From Bacteroidales bacterium UBA3764 (GTDB taxonomy: Bacteria; Bacteroidota; Bacteroidia; Bacteroidales; UBA932), in the NCBI GenBank assembly GCA_002371115.1, contig DFFY01000074.1, positions 14,767 to 33,979 on the forward strand: 19,213 nt of DNA, given 5' to 3'. A model generated the notes under the pieces. The model worked only from the letters and a program-made list of their open reading frames with translations, had not been told where the DNA came from and made no database searches. Below, piece by piece: positions 1-5,590 of the stretch. Each line of letters starts with the position of its first letter. Within the stretch, counting starts at the first letter, position 1. The position numbers were made by a program, and so were the translations under genes.

Positions 1-828
1 CTGCTCAGCGCAGAGGACGCCATTATCTCGGACTCCCTGAACCATGCCTCCATCATTGACGGCGTGCGCCTGTGCAAAGCCCAGCGTTTCCGTTATGCCA
101 ATGCCGACATGGCCGATCTGGAAGAGAAACTCAAGGAAGCCCAGGCCTGCCGCTTCCGCATCATCGTCACGGACGGCGTTTTTTCCATGGACGGCAACGT
201 GGCCCCCATGGACAAGATTTGCGCCCTGGCAGAGAAATATGACGCACTGGTGATGGTGGACGAGAGCCACAGCGCCGGCGTGGTAGGCCCTACCGGCCAT
301 GGCGTGGCGGAACAGTTCAACTGCTACGGCCGCATCGACATCTTTACCGGCACCCTGGGCAAGGCCTTCGGCGGTGCCGTAGGCGGTTTCACCACCGGCC
401 GCAAGGAAATCATCGACATGCTCCGTCAACGCAGCCGCCCGTACCTTTTCTCCAACTCCATTCCGCCCATGGTGGCCGGGGCCGCGCTGGAGACCTTCCG
501 CATCCTGAAGGAAAGCAACGCCCTGCATGACAAGCTGCAGGCCAACGTCAACTATTTCCGCGACAAAATGCTCGCCGCCGGGTTCGACATCAAACCCACC
601 CAGAGCGCCATCTGCGCCGTCATGCTGTACGACGCTCCCCTGTCCCAGAAATTTGCCGCCCAAATGGCCCAGGAAGGCATTTTTGTCACCGGATTCTACT
701 ATCCGGTTGTGCCCAAAGGCCAGGCCCGCATCCGTGTTCAGCTGAGCGCCGCCCACGAAAAGTCGCATCTGGACAAGGCCATCGCCGCATTTATTAAAGT
801 AGGGAAAGAATTAGGCGTAATAAAATAG
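1..828 (+). CDS. kbl: Glycine C-acetyltransferase (2-amino-3-ketobutyrate CoA ligase), 3' part
   Basis: The reading frame is open from base 1 to the TAG at 826-828, giving 275 residues; the N-terminal third lies outside the window. Kbl is a PLP enzyme of the alpha-oxoamine synthase family that converts 2-amino-3-oxobutyrate plus CoA into glycine and acetyl-CoA, the second step of threonine degradation. Visible landmarks are the DGVFSMDG stretch, the cofactor-contacting DESHSAG (Asp codon 259-261), the PLP lysine in GTLGKAFGG (Lys codon 361-363), RSRPYLFSNS, and FYYPVVPKGQARIR near the end. These match my recollection of E. coli Kbl almost block for block, which argues against the related serine palmitoyltransferase or 8-amino-7-oxononanoate synthase. 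The stop is only 2 nt from the stop of the convergent GtrA gene. No threonine dehydrogenase gene is visible in the window. Confidence 0.93.
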   Translation: MLSAEDAIISDSLNHASIIDGVRLCKAQRFRYANADMADLEEKLKEAQACRFRIIVTDGVFSMDGNVAPMDKICALAEKYDALVMVDESHSAGVVGPTGHGVAEQFNCYGRIDIFTGTLGKAFGGAVGGFTTGRKEIIDMLRQRSRPYLFSNSIPPMVAGAALETFRILKESNALHDKLQANVNYFRDKMLAAGFDIKPTQSAICAVMLYDAPLSQKFAAQMAQEGIFVTGFYYPVVPKGQARIRVQLSAAHEKSHLDKAIAAFIKVGKELGVIK

Positions 829-830
829 CC

Positions 831-1343
831 TTATTCGCCGTCCACCTGGTGTTCGAGGTCTTTTTCCCCGGACACCTTTTTTTTGCCCGGCTTGCCAAAG
901 ATGACGAATTCGCTCATGAAGAAGTTGAAGGCGCCGGAGAAGCACAGGCCCAGGAGGTTGCACAACACCGGTTCAAAAGACCAGTCCTGGAACCAGTTGA
1001 GGGCCACAAAGAGGAAGTGGATGCCCTGCATGGCCACAAACTTAATCATGTACGCGCCCACGGAAGCGGCGTTGTACGCCAGGAAATGACGGAAAAAGGA
1101 GCGCGCAGTACGCTGGCTGATGCGTTCTTTCCAGACAAAGAAATACGCAATGACGAAGTTCACCAGTGCGGCCACCTCGAAGGAAACGGTAGGTGCCACC
1201 CAGAAACTACCCCAGTAGTTTCCGTCAAACACATAGGCCGACAGCCACCAGTGCAGGGCCAAATCCACCACCGTGCCGGCACTGCTGGTGAGCATGAACA
1301 TGAGGAACTTGGTGAATATTTCTTTCTTTGTTCTGGGTTGCAT
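831..1343 (-). CDS. GtrA-family membrane protein
   Basis: A 170-residue integral membrane protein. After a basic start (MQPRTKKE) it has about four hydrophobic segments near residues 13-36, 51-72, 88-112 and 122-145, then a charged lysine-rich tail. The early SSAGTVVDLAL and the later NFVIAYFFVWKERI and FNFFMSEFVIFG blocks are typical of the GtrA family, small proteins thought to help move or flip lipid-linked sugars across the inner membrane for cell-surface polysaccharide decoration. The frame stays open upstream to 1478, but I chose the ATG at 1341-1343 because a very good Bacteroidota promoter lies directly in front of it. That placement leaves almost no leader. The gene is divergent from the GlsB-like gene and convergent with kbl. 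Its sugar substrate cannot be inferred here. Confidence 0.85.
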   Translation of the reverse strand: MQPRTKKEIFTKFLMFMLTSSAGTVVDLALHWWLSAYVFDGNYWGSFWVAPTVSFEVAALVNFVIAYFFVWKERISQRTARSFFRHFLAYNAASVGAYMIKFVAMQGIHFLFVALNWFQDWSFEPVLCNLLGLCFSGAFNFFMSEFVIFGKPGKKKVSGEKDLEHQVDGE

Positions 1344-1350
1344 ATGTTTG

Positions 1351-1381
1351 CAAAGGTACAAATTTTTGTATATCTCGCAAA
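1351..1381 (-). promoter_or_regulatory. Promoter of the GtrA-family gene
   Basis: Read on the minus strand, TTTG (1381-1378), a 19-nt spacer and TACCTTTG (1358-1351) match the Bacteroidota housekeeping promoter TTTG/TAnnTTTG without mismatch. Only 7 nt separate the -7 box from the ATG at 1343, so the transcript is expected to be leaderless or nearly so. It interleaves with the rightward promoter at 1365-1396. Confidence 0.75.
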
Positions 1382-1396
1382 ATTGGATTAATTTCG
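1365..1396 (+). promoter_or_regulatory. Promoter of the GlsB-like gene
   Basis: TTTG (1365-1368), a 20-nt spacer and TAATTTCG (1389-1396) match the Bacteroidota consensus with one mismatch in the -7 box. The ATG at 1416 lies 19 nt beyond the box. Its -33 element sits within the spacer of the leftward promoter, so the two promoters occupy the same DNA. Confidence 0.6.
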
Positions 1397-1415
1397 CAAG
1401 ATACAAACAGTGTAT

Positions 1416-2411
1416 ATGAGCCGAAAACCTATCATTCCCCCTGTAGATAAAGCTTTGCTGAAGGCAGAGCTGAACCAAGACACCCTCCTGCGAACCACCA
1501 ACCGCGCCGGAAACGAACTGTATGTCGTGGGGCCCGAGTCCAAGAACGTCATCCGCGAGATTGGCCGCCTGCGGGAAATTGCCTTCCGGGGCGACGGCGG
1601 CGGCACCGGCGAACCGCTGGATATAGACAAATTCGACACGGATCCGGCCTATGGCTATCGCCAGCTGGTGCTGTGGGACCCTGAAGCGGAGGAAATCATC
1701 GGCGGATACCGTTTCTGTATCTGCGACAATGCCGTTTACGACAAAAACGGCCAGCCCATCCTGACATCGTCACACATGTTCGCGTTCTCCAAGAAGTTCC
1801 TGAAGGAATACCTTCCCTACACGCTGGAGCTCGGGCGCAGTTTTGTCTCCGTGGAATACCAAAGCTCCAAGGCGGGCGCCAAGAGCCTCTACGCCCTGGA
1901 CAACCTCTTTGACGGCATCGGTGCCATCAGCGTTCTGTACAAGAAAACCATCAAATACTTCTTTGGAAAAGCCACCATCTATCGCGAATACCCCACCGAG
2001 GCCCGCGAAATGATTATGGTATTCATGAAAAAGTACTTTGGAAAGGGCCACAAGCTCATCCACATCCGAAAAGAAGTGAAAGTGAAGAATCCCCGCAGGT
2101 ATTCCAAACTCTTCAAAGGGCTGGAGTACAAGGATGCGTATAAAGTCTTAAAGGGAGAAATTCAGCGCATGGGCGCCTTCATTCCGCCGCTGGTAAACAC
2201 CTACATGAACCTGTCTCCCAGCATGATTTTCTTCGGGACGGGCATCAATGACGAATTTGGCGACATTTACGATTCCGGCATCCTCATCAATTTCCATGAG
2301 ATGTATCCCGAGAAAAAGAAACGTCACGTAGAAACCTTCTCCGCCATAGGCTGGCGCGCCATCAAGAAACTGTTCAAGCGCCTGCAGCGGAAGCCTACTT
2401 CCTTACAGTAA
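1416..2411 (+). CDS. glsB: GlsB/OlsB-like N-acyltransferase (GNAT, hemolysin-like family)
   Basis: A 331-residue soluble protein of the acyl-ACP-dependent acyltransferase group (Acetyltransf_5; OlsB-like) often labelled putative hemolysin. Supporting blocks are IGRLREIAFRGDGGG near residues 49-63, the GNAT-like strand EEIIGGYRFC near 92-101, and YTLELGRSFV with the following YQSSKAG. In Bacteroides the homologue GlsB transfers a 3-hydroxyacyl chain from ACP to glycine, the first step of glycine-lipid synthesis, and GlsA O-acylates the product. A GlsA-like gene lies at 3913-4767 but is not adjacent: a minus-strand DUF5715 gene and a CDP-alcohol transferase lie between. I take the ATG at 1416 rather than the in-frame GTG at 1410 because the tail of the promoter is only 19 nt away. 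The last 17 nt overlap the end of the convergent DUF5715 gene. The amino-acid substrate (glycine, ornithine or other) is inferred, not shown. Confidence 0.75.
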   Translation: MSRKPIIPPVDKALLKAELNQDTLLRTTNRAGNELYVVGPESKNVIREIGRLREIAFRGDGGGTGEPLDIDKFDTDPAYGYRQLVLWDPEAEEIIGGYRFCICDNAVYDKNGQPILTSSHMFAFSKKFLKEYLPYTLELGRSFVSVEYQSSKAGAKSLYALDNLFDGIGAISVLYKKTIKYFFGKATIYREYPTEAREMIMVFMKKYFGKGHKLIHIRKEVKVKNPRRYSKLFKGLEYKDAYKVLKGEIQRMGAFIPPLVNTYMNLSPSMIFFGTGINDEFGDIYDSGILINFHEMYPEKKKRHVETFSAIGWRAIKKLFKRLQRKPTSLQ

Positions 2412-3123
2412 TGTGGAAGCAGCTCTGCTTGCGCTCGAACTTGATGTAACAAGTTCCAGGCTGGTCATGGATGTCCTTGAGCACCTGGCTTAACGTGGCA
2501 CGCAGATAGGACTGCGGGACATCCTCGTAGGGACGTCCCAGGTATTCCGGGACTTTTACGTAATTCCAATAAGACAAGTCGAAGGTGGTTCCATAGCGAT
2601 GCGTGGAGTTCTCCGAGGCATTCAGGTTGTGCCGGCGGAGTTTTTTGACATCGGCCTCCGTCCGCAGCACGGAAGTGACAATCAGTTTATTGGGATTCAG
2701 GCCCTTGGAAGAGAGCGAATCCTGGAAATTACGGCCGATAAGGTCCAGCAGTTCTTTGGCCGACGGAATGAGGTACGGGATGGAATGCGTCAGGGAATCT
2801 ACCACGTAAGTATCTGTGTCTTCCAGCTTTACCAGCCTTGATTTCAAGTGTTCCGCAGCCTCGCGGTCTTCCACCGGCGGTACGCCGATAGCCTGGGCCA
2901 CCTTGAGCTGGGTGTCGTTCATGTCATTGAACTCCCGGGAGAAGTTGACGTCGTAGATGCGGGAACGCACCGGCTCATTCCTGATGGGCCCCAGTGCCAG
3001 CCACGCCTCCTCCGCTTCACGTGCGGCGCGTTCCCTGGCCAGGGAACGATGATTCAGAATCAGATAGATACAAGTTGCACTGACAAAAACGACAACGGCT
3101 AATCGGAGATACTTTTCTAACAT
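2395..3123 (-). CDS. DUF5715 family protein, putative periplasmic zinc peptidase-like
   Basis: A 242-residue protein with one N-terminal membrane anchor (residues about 7-23) followed by an Arg/Glu-rich linker, so the bulk probably faces the periplasm. The region LIVTSVLRTEADVKKL is followed by STHRYGTTFDLS (residues 173-184), which fits the SxHxxGxxxD zinc motif of M15/LAS-type peptidoglycan peptidases, with His175 and Asp182 as candidate ligands. CFHITVRK at the C terminus offers His237 as a third ligand. This arrangement is what I recall for DUF5715, common in Bacteroidota; a role in trimming cell-wall peptides is an inference. The gene sits on the opposite strand between the GlsB-like and CDP-alcohol transferase genes, with its own start region shared with the latter. 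Its 3' end runs 17 nt into the GlsB-like gene. Confidence 0.75.
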   Translation of the reverse strand: MLEKYLRLAVVVFVSATCIYLILNHRSLARERAAREAEEAWLALGPIRNEPVRSRIYDVNFSREFNDMNDTQLKVAQAIGVPPVEDREAAEHLKSRLVKLEDTDTYVVDSLTHSIPYLIPSAKELLDLIGRNFQDSLSSKGLNPNKLIVTSVLRTEADVKKLRRHNLNASENSTHRYGTTFDLSYWNYVKVPEYLGRPYEDVPQSYLRATLSQVLKDIHDQPGTCYIKFERKQSCFHITVRK

Positions 3124-3128
3124 AGGGA

Positions 3129-3136
3129 CAAATATA
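3129..3136 (-). promoter_or_regulatory. -7 box of the DUF5715 gene
   Basis: The minus strand reads TATATTTG, a full match to TAnnTTTG, ending 5 nt before the ATG at 3123. No convincing TTTG is found 19-20 nt upstream. The position predicts an almost leaderless transcript. Confidence 0.5.
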
Positions 3137-3147
3137 CGAATTATTCA

Positions 3148-3179
3148 TTTCCTGAAACGCAAAATTATTGTTAATTTTG
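3148..3179 (+). promoter_or_regulatory. Promoter of the lipid/outer-membrane operon
   Basis: TTTC (3148-3151), a 20-nt spacer and TAATTTTG (3172-3179) match the Bacteroidota consensus with one mismatch in the -33 element. The ATG at 3200 follows after a 20-nt leader that carries a weak AAAGGA ribosome-binding-like stretch (3189-3194). It would drive the five-gene run 3200-8871. Confidence 0.6.
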
Positions 3180-3199
3180 CATGTTTATAAAGGATAGAT

Positions 3200-3910
3200 A
3201 TGAGCGAAGAAAACAAACAAGCGGCCCGCATCCAGACTTCCATCCTGAATGCGGCGGAAAAGAAAGTTCTGGTATGGCTCGCGGAACGCATGCCTGCCTG
3301 GGTAACATCAGATATGCTCACCTTCGTGGGCTTCGTCGGCGCCTGCATCGTGGCGGGCGGATACGCCCTTTCCAACCTGAATCTCAACTGGCTGTGGCTG
3401 GCCAACCTGGGCCTGCTGGTGAACTGGTTCGGAGACTCGCTGGACGGCTCCCTGGCCCGGGTCCGCAACATGCAGCGCAAAACCTACGGCTTTTACATCG
3501 ACCATAACGTAGATGTCATCAATGAAACCATCATGTTCATCGGTGTGGGATGCAGCCCGCTGGTGAACATGAGTTTTGCCATGCTGGCCCTGGTGGGCTA
3601 TTTCATGCTCAGCATCTTCGTGTACATCAACTGCCACCTCAAAGGGGAAATGCGCCTTACCTACGGAGGCCTGGGGCCCACTGAGTTCCGGCTCATCCTG
3701 ATGCTCGTGAACATTGCATTCTGCTACATTCCCTGGCTTACGGAATGGAAACGCCCCGTCACCATCTTCCACAACCAGTTCATGGTGGGCCTGTTCGACT
3801 ACATTGCCGTTGTCATCGCCCTCCTCCTGTTCGCGTTCTACCTGGTGGGATTCTTCCAGGACGCCAAATACTTCTCCAGGCTGGACCCTCCCAAAAAGAA
3901 GGAGGAGTAA
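3200..3910 (+). CDS. CDP-alcohol phosphatidyltransferase family protein
   Basis: A 236-residue membrane enzyme carrying the full CDP-alcohol phosphotransferase signature: Asp79-x2-Asp82-Gly83-x2-Ala86-Arg87-x9-Gly97-x3-Asp101-x3-Asp105. The aspartates bind the metal and CDP-activated donor. Hydrophobic segments near residues 38-58, 62-78, 107-120, 124-146, 164-180 and 195-219 are consistent with the usual six-helix fold. The enzyme transfers a phosphatidyl (or similar) group from a CDP-linked donor to an alcohol acceptor. The acceptor is not identifiable; phosphatidylglycerol-phosphate, phosphatidylinositol-phosphate and phosphatidylserine synthases share this motif. It is the first gene of the run and ends 2 nt before the acyltransferase ATG, so the two are probably translationally coupled. 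The very charged tail (PPKKKEE) also encodes the ribosome-binding site of the next gene. Confidence 0.88.
   Translation: MSEENKQAARIQTSILNAAEKKVLVWLAERMPAWVTSDMLTFVGFVGACIVAGGYALSNLNLNWLWLANLGLLVNWFGDSLDGSLARVRNMQRKTYGFYIDHNVDVINETIMFIGVGCSPLVNMSFAMLALVGYFMLSIFVYINCHLKGEMRLTYGGLGPTEFRLILMLVNIAFCYIPWLTEWKRPVTIFHNQFMVGLFDYIAVVIALLLFAFYLVGFFQDAKYFSRLDPPKKKEE
3899..3907 (+). promoter_or_regulatory. Strong ribosome-binding site inside the preceding gene
   Basis: AAGGAGGAG, with AGGAGG at 3900-3905, lies 7 nt before the ATG at 3913 and within the last codons of the CDP-alcohol transferase. So strong a Shine-Dalgarno is unusual for Bacteroidota and fixes the start of the acyltransferase. Confidence 0.55.
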
Positions 3911-3912
3911 GC

Positions 3913-4767
3913 ATGATTTTTACCCCGGAAGTTGCCGCCGACCTGTTTCCCTTCCTCAGGGGGAAATGGGGCAGGCTGCTCTATAAGCCCAGCATGTACA
4001 TCTCTGGCATCACCCATGTCAACCGCATACACGACGCCGTGGAAAAGTTGGGCGTTGCCCCGGGGCCGGACTTCGCCAAAGGCATCCTGGACCAGATGGG
4101 ACTGGAATTTCTTATCGGCAATCCGGAACGCCTGGCGTTTCCCGAGGGACCGTTCATCACCATCTCCAACCATGTGTATGGCCATATCGACGGCATCTGC
4201 CTGGTGGATATCGTGGGACATGTCCGCCCGAAAATGAAAGTGATGGTAAACGAGATGCTCATGCCCATCTGGGGACTCGCGCCCAATTTCATTGCGGTGA
4301 ATCCTACCGTAAACAAACGGGAAACCACCGCCACCAGCATCGGCGGGGTAAAAAGCGCCCTGCTGCAGCTCCGCAGCGGTGAACCGCTGTCCCTGTTCCC
4401 TTCCGGCGCCGTGGCGGACCTCAAGCCCAGCGAAGGCTGGACGCTACAGGAACGGCCCTGGCAGGATGCGGCCCTCAAACTCATCCGCAAAGCGAAGGTT
4501 CCGGTGGTTCCCATCCGCTTCTTCGACCACAATTCCTGGTTCTATTACGGACTGGGACTCATTGACTACCGCCTCCGTTTTGTCCGCCTGTTCCACGAAG
4601 TGGCGAACAAACGGGGCACCTTCCCCCGTCTGGGCATCGGCGAAACCATCAGCGTGGAACAGCAGAACGCCCTTTCCGACGAAGCTTTCGGCACCTTTTT
4701 GCGCAAAAGCGTATATGAGATGCCCCTCCCCGACCATTTCATAAAACGATCTGCCCTATGGAAGTAA
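3913..4767 (+). CDS. glsA: GlsA/PlsC-like O-acyltransferase
   Basis: A 284-residue lysophosphatidic-acid-acyltransferase-like protein (PlsC/LPLAT superfamily). Motif I is SNHVYGHIDGI (His87 and Asp93, spaced HX5D as I recall for the Bacteroidota GlsA/hemolysin-type branch, where classical PlsC has HX4D). FPSGAV (162-167) stands in for the FPEG motif and VPVVPIRF (196-203) is motif IV. There is no obvious signal peptide, so it probably acts at the cytoplasmic face of the inner membrane. In Bacteroides, GlsA esterifies the hydroxyl of an N-(3-hydroxyacyl)glycine to finish the glycine lipid, and the GlsB-like partner lies at 1416-2411. An ordinary acyl-lipid acyltransferase cannot be excluded. 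The ATG at 3913 is chosen for the strong ribosome-binding site. Its end overlaps the SDR start by 10 nt. Confidence 0.75.
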   Translation: MIFTPEVAADLFPFLRGKWGRLLYKPSMYISGITHVNRIHDAVEKLGVAPGPDFAKGILDQMGLEFLIGNPERLAFPEGPFITISNHVYGHIDGICLVDIVGHVRPKMKVMVNEMLMPIWGLAPNFIAVNPTVNKRETTATSIGGVKSALLQLRSGEPLSLFPSGAVADLKPSEGWTLQERPWQDAALKLIRKAKVPVVPIRFFDHNSWFYYGLGLIDYRLRFVRLFHEVANKRGTFPRLGIGETISVEQQNALSDEAFGTFLRKSVYEMPLPDHFIKRSALWK

Positions 4768-5567
4768 GCGTAGTATTGCTTACCGGCGGAAGCAGCGGCA
4801 TCGGAGCCGCCACCGCCCATTTGCTGGCCTCGGCCGGCATGAAAGTGTATTGCGGCAGCCGCCGCGGCACCGTTGACCGGCCTCAGGAAGGTATCGTCCC
4901 CGTAAAACTGGACGTGAACGACGCCGAAGGTCTCAAGGCCTGCGTACAGGAAATCGTACGCAAGGAAGGCCGCCTGGACGCGGTTGTGTGCAACGCCGGA
5001 AACGGGATTTACGGTCCGGTTGAAGGAACGCTGGAGGCGGAAGCCCGCTCCCAGTTTGAAACCACGTATTTTGGCTCGTTCAAAACCATCCAGGCCTGCC
5101 TGCCGGTGTTCCGGCAACAGCACTTCGGGCGCATCGTCACGGTGAGCTCCGTCATGGCCGTGCTTCAACTCCCCTATCAGGGCTTCTATTCGTCGGCCAA
5201 GGCCGCCCTGCTGTCCCTGTCCCAATCCTTGTCGATGGAGCTTCGCGGGACGGGCATCGAATGCTGCTGCATCCTGCCCGGCGACGTGGCCACCGGCTTC
5301 ACCGCCGCCCGCAAGCTGAACCAGGCCGCCACGGAGCCGGCATCCCCGTACAGGGCCGGCATGGAACGCAACCTGAAAAAGATTGAGCACGATGAACTGA
5401 ACGGCATGTCACCGGATGTCATCGGCAAGGCCATCCGCCGGCAGCTGACGCGTTCCCACATGGCCGTTCGCGTCATTCCCCGCCTGGATTACAAGCTGGT
5501 CGGTTTCCTGGTCCGCATCCTGCCCGCCAAATGGGTGCTTTTCATTCTCTCGCTCTTGTACAATTGA
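4758..5567 (+). CDS. Short-chain dehydrogenase/reductase, probably lipid-acting
   Basis: A 269-residue classical SDR. The cofactor loop TGGSSGIG is at residues 9-16, NAG at 79-81, and the catalytic set is Ser130 or Ser131, Tyr144 and Lys148 (YSSAK), followed by PGDVATGF at 174-181. The first five residues lead straight into the Rossmann strand, so the start is well supported; it overlaps the acyltransferase stop by 10 nt. The C terminus (from about residue 248) is strongly hydrophobic and could anchor the enzyme in the membrane, as in 3-ketodihydrosphingosine reductases. Together with its acyltransferase and CDP-alcohol transferase neighbours this suggests reduction of a lipid keto group, but the substrate is an inference. 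A general oxidoreductase is the alternative. Confidence 0.85.
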   Translation: MEVSVVLLTGGSSGIGAATAHLLASAGMKVYCGSRRGTVDRPQEGIVPVKLDVNDAEGLKACVQEIVRKEGRLDAVVCNAGNGIYGPVEGTLEAEARSQFETTYFGSFKTIQACLPVFRQQHFGRIVTVSSVMAVLQLPYQGFYSSAKAALLSLSQSLSMELRGTGIECCCILPGDVATGFTAARKLNQAATEPASPYRAGMERNLKKIEHDELNGMSPDVIGKAIRRQLTRSHMAVRVIPRLDYKLVGFLVRILPAKWVLFILSLLYN

Positions 5568-5590
5568 TATAATTGTAGTACATTCGTAGA

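Noticed and set aside
1..828. Serine palmitoyltransferase instead of Kbl
   Set aside because: Same enzyme family and attractive next to lipid genes, but the RSRPYLFSNS and FYYPVVPKGQARIR blocks and the C-terminal GKELGVIK are those of Kbl.
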